64,000 bases of DNA. Source: Orobanche coerulescens (lineage: Eukaryota; Streptophyta; Magnoliopsida; Lamiales; Orobanchaceae). Each line of letters opens with the position of its first letter. The first letter of the stretch is position 1. Shown piece after piece: positions 9,873 through 20,920 of the stretch. The position numbers and the translations under genes are program-made. Where the stretch lies: NCBI GenBank assembly GCA_033398695.1, contig CM065803.1, positions 48,971,501-49,035,500 of the forward strand. Reading direction: 5' to 3'. The notes below the pieces were generated by a model. That model was not told the origin of the DNA, did no database searches, and saw only the letters and a program-made list of their open reading frames with translations.

Positions 9873-11697
9873 ACTGAGGCTTATGAGGTCAATTATCCAA
9901 CCCACGACCTAGAGATAGCGGCCATGGTATTCGAATTGAATATTTGGCGACATTATTTTTATGGCGTCACCTGTTAGATTTTCACCGATCACAAGAGTTT
10001 AAAGTATATATTCATTCAGAAGGAGTTAAACATGTGACAGAGATGGTGGTTAGAACTGATTAAAGATTATGATATTGAGATACAATACCACCCGGGTAAG
10101 GCAAACATCGTCGTCGATGCCTTGAGTCGTAAGTCCGTTCAGGAGCAAATGCTTACTCGTTAGACTGCTTAGAAGGATCTTCAACAGGAATTCCTAAGGC
10201 CTGAGATCGAGGTCTGGTTATAGCGAGTGCAAGGGCAACTTTGCATGTTAGAGATTTCATCGCCACTGGAGGAGGCGGTCAGAACGAAACAGGGCTCAGA
10301 CCCATTTTTGTTGCGCATTCGAGAGGATGTGGCTCAGAGAAAAGCCCCTAGATTTGTGGTCCACAAGGATGGACTTTTGCGATTTAAGAACCGGTTATGC
10401 ATTTCGGCGGATGACGAGTTGAAAATCTCTATTTTGAGAGAGGCTCATGCTACCCGTTATTCCATCCATTCGGGGTCTAGCAAAATGTACAAAGACTTGA
10501 AACAAAATTATTAGTGGAGTAATATGAAGCGAGAAGTCATAGAATATGTTTCGAGATGTTTGACCTGTCAGCAAGTCAAGATAGAACATCAGCGACCGGC
10601 GGGTATGCTAAAACCGCTCCCTATTCCAGAGTGGAAGTGGGAGGATATTTCAATGGACTTCATCACGAGTTTGCCAATGAGTCGCCGTGGCATGAATATG
10701 ATTTGGGTAATTGTGGACCGTTTAACTAAGTTAGCTCATTTCCTTGAGATCAAGGATACGTGGGGTCCCGAGAGACTTGCCCAGTTGTTCATTAAAGAGA
10801 TCGTGAGATTGCATAGTACCCTTAAGAGTATCGTTTCTGATCGTGACGGGCGATTCGTGTCACATTTTTGGAAATCAGTTCATCGTGCCATGGGCTCATC
10901 TAAATTTCAGCACAGCTTTTCACCCTCAGTCCGACGGACAATCAGAGTGAACTATTCAGACGTTGGAGGACATGTTGAGGGCATGTATCCTCGATTAGAA
11001 AGATGATTGGGAAGCCCAACTACCGTTGGTTGAGTTCACATACAATAACAGTTGGCATGCTTCGATTAAGATGGCACCTTACGAGGCCCTATACGGTCTT
11101 CGTTGTCGATCTCCCTTGTGTTGGGATGACTTATCAGAATCAATCGCCACTGAGCCCGATATGCTCATAGCCACCCGCGAGAAGGTAGCGTTGATCAGGA
11201 GTCGTTTGTTGACCGCCTAGAGTCGACAAAAATCATATGCGGATAATCGTCGTCGACCATTAGAGTTCGAGACAAGTGACCACATTTTGGTTAAGGTATC
11301 CCGAGTCGAGGTATTTTCCGTTTCGAGAAGAGAGGAAACTTGAGTCCGAGATTCATTGGACCATTTGAAATTTTGGATCGAGTAGGCAGTCTGGCTTATC
11401 GATTGGCTTTACCTCCGGCTTTGATCCGAGTTCATAATGTGTCTCACGTCTCTCAGTTGCGGAAGTATGTTTCCGACCCTAGTCACATACTTTAGTTTAA
11501 TTAAATCGAGATCGCGGATGATCATACGTACGAGGAGCGTCTTGTACGAGTATTAGAGCGGCGAATCAAACAATTGAGGAACAAGGAGATTCCATTGGTT
11601 AAAATTCAGTGGTATAGACATGGAGTCGAAGAGGCTACTTGGGAAATCGAGGATAGTATGCGGGAGAGTTATCCCGAATTGTTTGACCCTTAGTTTC
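9873..11697 (+). pseudogene. Gypsy element A: RNase H and integrase remnant
   Basis: The sequence begins abruptly inside RNase H (the [19 protein letters not shown] region, matching 14370-14430) and continues through the RNase H end ([13 protein letters not shown] near 10100). The H2C2 zinc region follows (ILREAHATRYSIHSGSSKMYKDL, 10227-10514; SRCLTCQQVKIEHQRP, 10524 on), then the integrase core (SMDFITSLP, SDRDGRFVSHFWKS). Frames shift near 10890-11020, and a stop ends the part at 11220. The C-terminal part (YRLALPP, VSQLRKYV-like, EEATWE) is readable only in pieces up to the stop before 11697. There is no gag, protease or RT. The product would not be functional. Confidence 0.88.
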
Positions 11698-11710
11698 GAG
11701 GAAGAAACTC

Positions 11711-11725
11711 TTTTTAAGGGGGTGT
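11711..11725 (+). other. Polypurine tract of element A
   Basis: TTTTTAAGGGGGTGT immediately before the LTR start TGTAATACCCGG at 11727. Confidence 0.75.
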
Positions 11726-11991
11726 ATGTAATACCCGGTTGTAAATTCATTTATTATCATTCGGTAATTGTCACATAGTAATTTTCACTCTTTAATAATC
11801 ATTCATCATTCATATTCATTCATTGTGTTCACCGTTCGGCGTATTTTGAATCGCGTATCATTTATCGTTCGCCTTTCAACCCTGGTTGAGAATCGAGATG
11901 AGAATATTATCATTATCATCAAATTGGTAGCCTATGTGTGGGGAGTAGTGCATGCATGTACTCTTTATAGAGCACACTATTTGGGTACCGG

Positions 11992-12333
11992 TAGCGCACG
12001 CTATTGGTCTACATTAGCGCACGCTACTAGTGTGTTTAGGGCAGACAGTCCAGTAGGTACTGGACTGAATTGGAGAATTGTAGCGCATGCTATGTGTGAT
12101 GGTAGCGCATGCTAACGGTATTAGTAGTGCACGCTAAGTTATCGGTATAACGCGCGCTAAGGCGAACAAGGCAGAGGACAGTAGATTATGCATTCGGTAA
12201 GCGTACGCTAAGAGTAAGGCGTTAGGGCATGCTACAAAGTATAAGTAGCGCACGCTAACGAGGCAGGCAGAGTCCACTGGAATACCCGGTGAACCCGCTA
12301 GCGCATGCTATCCTCATTTTTTAGCGCGCGCTA
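11992..12333. repeat. Array of about 11 palindromes TAGCG-NN-CGCTA upstream of TATA
   Basis: Copies at about 11992, 12014, 12079, 12102, 12126, 12149, 12198, 12222, 12246, 12299 and 12322, mostly TAGCGCACGCTA or TAGCGCATGCTA. Arms are conserved while the two central bases vary between CA, CG, TA and CA-like forms. The array ends 13 bp before the TATA box. Confidence 0.92.
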
Positions 12334-12345
12334 AGCTGGGTTTAG

Positions 12346-12353
12346 TATAAATA
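12346..12353 (+). promoter_or_regulatory. Predicted LTR TATA box
   Basis: TATAAATA in TTTAGTATAAATAGGATA, just after the palindrome array. It would set the U3/R boundary shortly downstream. Confidence 0.65.
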
Positions 12354-14006
12354 GGATATTTCCGCCCCATTTCGTCATTTATTCATTTCTCCTCCTTCCT
12401 TGGGCGATTTTGAGTGATTTTTGAAGAGTTCTTCGAGCTGCAATCATCTATCAACACCTTCAAGATTCTAGTTCAGATTAATCAACATTTAATCCTCTCC
12501 ACCGCTCCAAATCAAGATAAACTTTTCATAAACCTAGAATTTCTGGATTTGGGAGTTTTCTTCCCGATCTCTTCGAGTTAGATTGATATTATGTTGGAAT
12601 ATGTTGGATATGGATTATCTACCTTGGATACATGTGTTCCTACAGATTTATTGGTGTATTTTTCAGAATTGTTGAGTATTTGGGGAATTGTTCAAGAACA
12701 CCTTGAATGTTGACTTTGGAATTTTGGGGTTTCGATTAGATGTTGTCGTAATCTCAAATGGAGTATTCCTATTAGATTATAGATTGTACTGATGATGTTT
12801 TGTTGGATATAATCACTCATTGGAGGCGTGGTATCGATATAATTGAGATTGGTTGTAAACAATTGAAGGTTGTTTACAACATATTTGTTAGATTGCCCCA
12901 ATGAGTTTGGTTTGTTGTATCGACTTTTTGAGTTGGTTGTGATCATGCTTGATTCGTATATTAAGCGAATTGTTGGTGATTATGTTATTCAAGGTTGTTC
13001 GAGCGACCTATAATCACCTTAAGGACGTTCATTCGAGGAAGGACTTTTAACTGAGGTAACTTAATTCTTGCTCAGTTAAAAGGATAATCATTCCTTTCAT
13101 TATTGTTCATTCATATGTATAATTCATGCATAATATATCAATCATGTTGAGACTTGTAATTATCAAACTAATCATTCAATTCACGAGGAACGACGGTTCC
13201 AATCTTTTCATTTGAGCTATCACTCATTGCGCCGTTATTTCACCTCGGTGAGTCATTCTTGGTCCTTGTCGGATTTCTAATCATTCTTATTCATCATGGT
13301 TTCTTTCGTTCTTATGACCTTCCGGGATTGTATTGCGTGCTGGATGGTATATGTGTGGAATTTTTAGTCGGGCACACTATGATCATGTGTATATGCGGGT
13401 ATCCGGACATATTGGACTGTGCACACGGTAACGTTCCTTCGTGAGACTAATTAGGCCAAGTGGCGTGTGTATATGCGGGGCACCGGACACTCGACTACTA
13501 GTGTACTTGCACGTCCTATTTCGGGTGTACTATGATGCCCCTCTTCCAGACCTAATTTCATAACTAGTCATGTGATTATTGTATTTGTTCAACTCTTGAG
13601 AATTGTTGTTCTGTGTAACTGACCCTGTTGGGGATGTTGTTTTCAGGTCATGGAAAGGCAAAGGCATGGGAAGAGAATGTTGACGGCGAGGAGTTCCAGT
13701 GATACTAGTAGGGGGCCCAGTCTTCCCAGTTATTCATGTTTCTTTGATGTGTATTTCCGCTGCAGTTTTCCATTTGGACTTTCATTTTATTTGATGTTGT
13801 ATATTTCATCTTCATATAAAATATATAAGTATTCTGTTTTCCTGGGTGTGTTGTACTTGAGACTCCTCATCGGAGTAATTGATAATATAATATGGTACGG
13901 TACTACAGTTATATTATTTATTTCATTGTATTTCATTCGCCTGGTGGGTCCCAGTTGGGGGTCCACGGCACTGTAATAGCTGCCTAGTTTCGGGGTGGTA
14001 CAGAGT

Positions 14007-14018
14007 TGGTATCGGAGC
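14007..14018 (+). other. Primer binding site of element B (tRNA-iMet type)
   Basis: TGGTATCGGAGC, one base different from TGGTATCAGAGC, five bases after the LTR end at 14002. Confidence 0.85.
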
Positions 14019-14093
14019 GTGCTTTTGAATACTACTTATCCTAGTCATGTCTCATTGAGAATCATCATTCATCTGTTAAGGAAATCCGAAGTT

Positions 14094-14604
14094 TCTCGGA
14101 TTAGCAGGCTATTACCGACAATTTGTGGAAGGGTTTTCTAAAATCGCTCAACCGATGACGAGCCTTTTGCGCAAGGATAAGAAATACACGTGGTCTGACG
14201 TGTGTCAACAGAGTTTTGAGGAACTCAAGATCCGATTAACTTCAGTGCCTGTCCTTTCTTTACCTCAAGGGACGGAAGGATTCGTGGTTTATAGTGACGC
14301 GTCCAGACACGGTCTCGGATGTGTATTAATGCAGAATGGGAAAGTGATTGCCTATGCTTTGCGGCAACTGAGGCCTTATGAGGTCAATTATCCGACCCAC
14401 GACCTGGAGCTAGCGGTCGTGGTATTCGCATTGAAGATTTGGCATCATTATCTTTATGGCATCACCGGTCAGATTTTCACCGATCATAAGAGTTTAAAGT
14501 ATATATTTACTCAGGAGGAGTTAAACATGCGACAGAGACGGTGGTTGGAACTGATTAAAGATTATGATATTGAGATACAATACCACCCGGTAAGATAAGG
14601 AGGT
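14094..14604 (+). pseudogene. Gypsy element B: RT connection and RNase H, gag-PR-RT deleted
   Basis: Only about 75 bp after the PBS the sequence jumps into the end of RT ([21 protein letters not shown]) and an uninterrupted RNase H. RNase H carries [23 protein letters not shown], the [24 protein letters not shown] box and [13 protein letters not shown], and ends IQYHP. Everything upstream (leader, gag, protease, RT palm) is deleted, and downstream the frame stops at a junction near 14600 where integrase should begin. The 157-codon open frame encodes RNase H fused to nothing else. Nearly identical stretches occur in element A, so the two come from the same family. Confidence 0.9.
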
Positions 14605-15150
14605 TACATCCATTGTAACACCCCCGATATATTCAGGTATATTACAGCGCCGTAAATCCTTTACATAAGGATTTACAAGGCTGAAGAAATGAAAAGACAA
14701 TAACAGATACCAACGTATGGAAGTAACTGAAATAAAATACAAACAGTTCTGACTAATACTGAAATACAGATGTCCAAATGAAGAGTATTAATACATCACC
14801 AAAACCAAATCATCACAAACAACGACGTACTCGAGTACTTATTAAAATGGTACAAACAACAGATAAATAAACCCGGCCGGAACATCACTCTGTACCCTCG
14901 TCGTCATGCAGCTCCAGTGGTTGTTTCCCTGCTCTCCTGGATCCTGAACATAAACAAATGTTCACCCCCGAAGGGGTTAGCACAACGATGCTAGTACAAG
15001 TACCACAACATATTATTCAACATCTCACGAAGAATAATAATAACATAAATGACAAAATACCAATGAGTCTTCTCCTACGAGAAACTCAATAATAACATAC
15101 ACTCATGATAATCACAACATGATATGACAACATACACATGGTAATTCTGA

Positions 15151-15285
15151 TGATCCAGCGTTCACTGCCTAGACCCCCCGATGATTCCGTCAAACCAACC
15201 CGAGGTGGAAAAACCTGTCCGATGATCCAGCGCACACTAGCATAGATCCCCCGATGATCCCGTCGGACCAACACGAGGTGGACAT
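15151..15285. repeat. Two-copy 68-bp-class duplication inside family 2 LTR
   Basis: Two consecutive units start GATGATCCAGCG and contain CCCCCGATGAT, CCGTC and ACCAAC, ending GAGGTGGA. The same pair occurs in the other two family 2 LTRs (about 19110-19240 and 36830-36962), so it predates their spread. Confidence 0.75.
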
Positions 15286-15529
15286 ACAACAACGACATAT
15301 ATGCACAACAATAAGTGTAACATCGATACATAAAACAATTAAGGTACTTGCCTCGATTCGAAGACAATAATAATACTCCCACGAATAATAAAATGTTATC
15401 CCTTTGATCAATCATGTTGCTAAGCTCAAACCTTAACAAAAGAAATAAATAGAATTCATCTCAAGTCGTACGAATGTCTAACAATCCAAAATAGGGTCGA
15501 AAGTTCATAAAACGTAATCTGCCTGACTT

Positions 15530-15760
15530 GCTTAACGTACGTTACATACCTTTGGTAGCGTACGTTAAGCCTACTAATTAGCGCACATAAGCTACGAAGT
15601 CTAGCGTACGCTAACTATGCATTGTTAGTCCTTCACTGATCAGCCGACTGACTCGTTTGATGGTAAAACGTACGTTACGTACCAAACATAGCATACGTTA
15701 ACTATGCCCGATAGCGTACGTTAACTACATAGCTTAACGTACGCTAAGCGTGCATGGAAG
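15530..15760. repeat. Palindrome cluster downstream of TATA (TAACGTACGTTA / TAGCGTACGCTA)
   Basis: About eight copies or decayed copies, including TAACGTACGTTA, TAGCGTACGTTA and TAGCGTACGCTA, lie in 230 bp. In the orientation of the LTR this second cluster is downstream of the TATA box. Corresponding clusters lie at about 19495-19780 and 37218-37545. Confidence 0.8.
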
Positions 15761-16593
15761 TTTCTCACTGGGCAGACGACTGTTCTAACTATGATGAAGC
15801 TTACGAAATCCTCAGTGATTAACATACATTATCTCCATACATATCATGTTCATACGATTATGAATAATCTTACGGATTCAAACATCTTTGAATTCAAGGA
15901 AATGAATATCATCACAACACTTATATTCAATCTCGATTATCATTTTCATGTGAAGTTCGGTGATCTCAGGCTGATGCACTAGATTCCATTATCATCATTA
16001 CATTCAGACTACTTCTAAAGAACTAACAAATCCAACTTATAAGAAAGGATACAACCTTCGATGATTCTTTCTTAAGTCCGTTTATCAAAAGTAATATCAA
16101 TCTCCAAGTCTACGATCAATATGGCAATTCTTATTCAATATGGATAATTAATCTCAGAACATCACTTTCATCATTGACGTAATAGGATTCCAACTATGAT
16201 GTTTTCAACAACGATATCTTAAGCATAATCATTCCAACTTCTAAACATGTGTTTGAATAATTCATCAATGGAACTCAATATCTTGATAGCATACTCATCA
16301 TATCCTTAAGAACACGAATCAACGTTGGAGATAGTATTAACATACCTTAAGATGAAGAAAATACTGAGACAATAGGTAGACTTCAACTCCGGTTGCTTGT
16401 GTGACAATCCAAGATGAGTCTCTACTTCAAGGATCAAGTATGAGTAATCTCCAATATTCAATGATCAAGTTGAGATGGTTTAAATGTGTTTAAGAAGGAG
16501 GGGAGGCTCTCTGGAACTTCCAAGAAACGAAGGACAAGTGAAGAAAACGTAAACAAAATAAAATGGGGTGTTGTCCCTTTTATAATGTTTCTG

Positions 16594-16830
16594 TACGTTA
16601 GCTGTTTAGCGCACGCTACAACAATGTCATTAGCACACGCTAACAAGCATTGACTCCAAAACTGTCCAGGTTCATCCGCGGGAATCTTATCTGGACCCAT
16701 GTCTGGCTGGCGCAAGTGACAGCCGCCTAGCTCAATTATTGGCTGGTTAACGCACGCTATGCTACATTCATAGCATACGCTAACTCAGACTGATAATGTA
16801 CATTAGGCTTCCTTGTTAACATACGTTATC
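16594..16830. repeat. Palindrome cluster upstream of TATA in family 2 LTR
   Basis: Copies such as TAGCGCACGCTA (16608), TAGCACACGCTA (16631), TAACGCACGCTA (16746), TAGCATACGCTA (16771) and decayed ones reach about 16830. The counterparts in element H lie at 20355-20585 and 38158-38390. Confidence 0.8.
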
Positions 16831-16983
16831 ACGTATTTGCATGGGAAAATTTACATGTTGCCATAACCATGTATGAGGATACAAATACGAGGAATATCAC
16901 ACTTCAATTATCGATATCATAATTCTGAATAATACAGGGTTCAAATACAGATGAAATACTGAATAATAAATCCGGATATTACA

Positions 16984-18583
16984 GTCGTAAGGTCGTTGAC
17001 CTTGGATTGTTACGGCCGTATGGTGGCAGAGTTATGGCCGTAACTCTGCACAGTATTTAAGGATTTGGATGGGACTTTTGTGCTCATTTCTTCACTTCTC
17101 CTTTTGAGTCCGAAAGAGAGCTTCTTGGGAGGGGATTTTTCATCATCAAACACTTGGGTGTTCATGTTCTAACCATCTACCTTCAATTGTGGAGCTTGGA
17201 AAGTCGATTAACATGGGTTTCGACGGATCGAAGGGTTTGGATCTTCAAAGGTAATTTCTTCAAAACCGTAGAATTCTATTTTGAGATGGAGTATGATGTT
17301 TTGGATGTTGTAATCATGATATGTGAAGAGATATACATATGATTTTGAGTTTCTATGAATTATCTTTGGATTGTTGGGGGATTTTTCAAGAACACTTTGA
17401 ATGTTGATTTTGGAATTGCGGGTTTCGATTTGATGTTGTTGAAATCTCGAATTGTGTATTCCATTTAGATTATTGATTGTATTGAAGATGTTTTGTTGGA
17501 TTGAATCACTCATTTGAAGTTTGGTATCGATATTATTGAGATTGGTGGTAAATAATTGAAGATTGTTTACAACGTGTTTGTAAAATGCCCCAATGAGTTT
17601 GGGTTTGTGGTACCGACTTTTGAGTTGGTTGTGATCATACTTGATACTTATATTAAACGATTTGTTGGTAATTATGTGATTCAAGGTTGTTCGAGCGACC
17701 GAGAACTCCATTAAGGACGTTTGTTCGGGGAAGGACATTTCATCACCGGTATTGCGGCAAGTTAATTCTTGCTCAGTTAACAGGATAATCATTCCTTTCG
17801 TTGTTGCTCATTCATACATATAATTCATTCATAATATATCATTCATGTTGAGACTTGTAATTATCAAACTAATCATTCAATTTACGAGGAACGATGGTTC
17901 CGATCATTTCATTAAGCTATCATTCACTGCGTTATGATTTCACCTCGGTGAGTCATTCTTGACCCTTGTTGGATTTTTATTCATCATTATTCATTATGGT
18001 CACTTTTGTTCTCGTGACCTTCCGGGATATTATTGCGTGGCCAGGTGGTTATGTGTTGAATTTTTAGTCGGGCACACGATGGTCATGTATTATACGGGTA
18101 ATCTGATACATGGACCGTGTACACGGTAACGTGCCTCCGTGAGACTAATTAGGCATAAGCACGTGTGTATATATGTGTTTCCGGACACTCGGCGCCTTGT
18201 GCACTTGCACGTCCCATTTTGGGCATACTATGATGCCCCTCTTCAGCTTAATTTCATAACTAAGTCATGCAATCATTGTGTTTGTTCAACTCTTGAGGAT
18301 TGTTGTTTTGTGTAACTGACCTCATTGGGGATGTTGTTCTCAGGTCATGGCAAGGCAAAGGCACGGGAAGAGAACGTTGACGGCGAGGAGTTCTAGTGAT
18401 ACTAGTAAGGGGGCCCAGTCTTCCCAGTTATTTATGTTTCTTTCATATGTATTTTCTGCTGCAGTTCCGTTTGGATTTTCATTTTCATTTGGTGTTGTAT
18501 ATTTCATCTTCATATGAAATATATAAGTATTCTGTATTCTTGGGTGTATTGTACTTGAGACTCCTCATCGGAGTGATTGATAA
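16984..18583 (+). mobile_element. Gypsy LTR related to family 1, left part, truncated at its start
   Basis: From about 17370 the sequence matches family 1 LTR (12674 onward: TTTTTCAAGAACAC, TGATCAT, GGTGAGTCATTCTTG, AGACTCCTCATCGGAG). The first 390 bp differ; the proximal part has ACGGCCGTA-type palindromes (near 17020 and 17030) instead of TAGCG...CGCTA, then TATTTAAGG as a possible TATA. The LTR is split at 18583 by element H and resumes at 38541. Its true 5' end is missing at the junction with the family 2 LTR. Confidence 0.82.
18579..18583. repeat. Target site duplication of element H, left copy
   Basis: GATAA directly before the element start TGTAACACC. The same five bases follow the element at 38541-38545, and joining the two flanks recovers the uninterrupted LTR seen at 13875-13895. 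Confidence 0.92.
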
Positions 18584-20735
18584 TGTAACACCCCCGATAT
18601 ATTCAGGAATATTACAGCGCCGTAGATCTTTTACATAAGGATTTACAAGGCTGAAGAAATAAAAGGACGATGATAGATACCAACATATGAAAGTAACGGA
18701 AATAAGATATAATAGTTATGACCAATACTGAAATACAAATGTCCCAAGGAAGAGTATTAAATCCAAATCATCTCAAACGACTACGTACTCGAGTACTTAT
18801 TAAAACGATACAAACAACAGACAAATAAACCCGGCCAAAACATCACTCTGCACCCTCGTCGTCATGCAACTCCAGTGGTTGTTTCCCTGCTCTCCTGGAA
18901 CCTGAACATAAACAAATGTTCACCCCCGAAGGGGTTAGCACAACGATGCTAGTACAAGTACCACAACATATTATTCAACATCTCACGAAGAATAATAATA
19001 ACATAAATGACAAAAGAACCAACGAGTCTTCTCATGCGAGAAACCCAATAATAACGTACACACATGATGATCACAACATGATATCACAACATACACATGG
19101 TAATTCCAATGATCCAACGTTTACTGCCTAGACCCCCCAATGATTCCGTCAAACCAACCCAAGGTGGAAAAACCCGTCCGATGATCCAGCGCACGCTAGC
19201 ATAGATCCCCCAATGACCCGTCGGACCAACACGAGGTGGACATACAACAACGTCATATATGCACGACAATATGTATAACATCAATATATAAAACAATTAA
19301 GGTACTTGCCTCGATTCGAAGACGAGAATACTACTTCCACGAAAAAGGAAACACTCGAAGGTCGCCCCTTCGATCAATCACGTAGCAAGCTCGAACCTTA
19401 ACAAAAGAAATAATATAGAATTTATCTCACGTCGTACGAATGTCTAACAATCCAATTTACGGCCGAAAGCTCATAAAATGAAATCTGCCTGAACTGCTTA
19501 GCATATGCTACGTATTCTACGTAGCGTGCCTTAATCCTGCTCGTTAGCGAAGCCTAGCGTACGCTAACTATGTATTGACTGTCGTCTCTGGTCAGACGAC
19601 TGACTCGCCTGATGTCCTAACGTACGTTACCTACCAAACGTAGCTTACGCTAAACATGCCCGATAGCGTACGTTAATTTGCATAGCTTAGCGTACGCTAA
19701 GCGTGTATGGCAGTTCACTACTGGGCAGCAGACCATTCTAACGGTGATGAAATTTATGAACTCCTCAGTGATTAATGTACGTTATCCATCTACGTGTCAT
19801 GTTCATAAACTTTATGAATGATCTCACGGATTCAAAACATCTTTGAATTTCAAGGAAATGATTATCATCACAACTCTTATATTTAAACTCGATTATCATT
19901 CTCATGTGAAGTTCGTGATCTCAGGTTGATGCACTAGATTCCATTGTCATTTACACATTCAGACCTCATCTTAAAGGTGAACTAACAATTCCAACTACGA
20001 TGTTCAACGACGATATCATAAGCATGATCATTCCCACTTCTAAACATGATGTTTGTTTGTATAATTCATCAATGGAATTCAATATCTTGATAGCATGATC
20101 ATATTATTCTTCAGAACACGAATCTAAGGCTGGAGATAGAATTAACATACCTTAAGATGAAGAAATCACTGAGGTGTTTCTTCACTTCAACCATCAATCG
20201 CAAGTGACATTCAATCTCCAAAGATCAAGTAGAGGTGGTCTAAGTGTGTTTAAAGAGGATATAAGGCTCTCTGGTCTCTCAAGAACGAAGGACAAGTGAA
20301 GGAAATAAGAAGAAATGGAGTGTTGTCCCTTATATAAAGTTTCTGCACACTAGTTGATTAGCGCACGCTATCATACAATCCTTAGCGCACGCTAATAAAC
20401 GTTGACTCCAAAACTGTCCAGGTTCACCCGCGGGAATCTTATCCGGACCCACGTCCGGCTGGCGCATGTGCTTGCCGCTAAGCTCAATAATTGACTGCCT
20501 AGCGCATGCAATTCTTCATTCGTAGCGTGTGCTAGTTGTAGCCGATAATGCACGTTAAGCTACATTCTTAGCGTGCACTATCACGAATTTGCATGAGAAA
20601 TTTTGCATGTTGTTATACTTATGTACAATGATACAAATGAGAGAAATATCATACTCCAATTATCGAGATCACAATTTCGAATAATACAGGGTTCAAATAC
20701 AGATGAAATACACAATAATAAATCTGGATATTACA
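18584..20735 (-). mobile_element. 3' LTR of element H
   Basis: 2152 bp, TGTAACACCCCCGATATATTC to TCTGGATATTACA on the + strand. Compared with the 5' LTR it lacks several short segments (for example within 19540-19560 and about 37940-37990 of the partner), giving an LTR about 100 bp shorter. The TATA-like element on the minus strand is in TTATATAAGGGAC near 20325-20338. Confidence 0.9.
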
Positions 20736-20920
20736 TACTCTCCTACTAAAAAGGAGTTTTGTCCCGAAACTCAAGACGAAAATAACTGGATATCTGGACT
20801 TTATGCTATCTTCTGTTTACCAAGTGGCTTCTTCCACTCTGTGGCGTGACCACTGAACTTTGACCAAAACGATTGGTTTGTTCCTCAACTGCTTAACTCG
20901 ACTCTTGAGTATCAATACAC
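20736..20920 (-). pseudogene. Element H polypurine tract and last codons of integrase
   Basis: Next to the LTR the minus strand reads ACTCCTTTTTAGTAGGAGAGTA, a purine-rich end. Inward, coding for KVQWSRHRVEEATW (the same tail as in element C) and QLRNKPIVLV is seen up to about 20920, where homology ends and the copia sequence CTCCTCCTCCTAC begins. Only about 35 residues of integrase remain. Confidence 0.82.

Larger units (their letters stand above)
11727..14002 (+). mobile_element. Complete gypsy LTR, family 1, shared by elements A and B
   Basis: Starts TGTAATACCCGGTTG and ends GGGGTGGTACA (2276 bp), with TG...CA termini. A polypurine tract and integrase C-terminus lie on its left, so it is the 3' LTR of A. 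A PBS and further internal sequence lie on its right, so it is also the 5' LTR of B. It has the palindrome array (11992-12333), a TATAAATA box at 12346, and near its end the words TGGTGGGTCCCAG and GGTCCACGGCACTGTAAT. It contains no genes; the short frames inside are not coding. Confidence 0.92.
14614..16983 (-). mobile_element. Gypsy LTR, family 2, minus orientation, probably solo
   Basis: On the + strand it runs from TGTAACACCCCCGATATATTC to TCCGGATATTACA (2370 bp), so on the minus strand it begins TGTAATATCCGG and ends GGGGGTGTTACA. It is homologous throughout to the LTRs of element H (18584-20735 and 36292-38540). Neither PBS nor polypurine tract borders it. The flanking 5-mers differ (TCCAT on the left, GTCGT on the right), so there is no target duplication, and a deletion or recombination at one side is likely. 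A TATA box (TATAAAAG on the minus strand) lies near 16577-16584. Confidence 0.88.
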
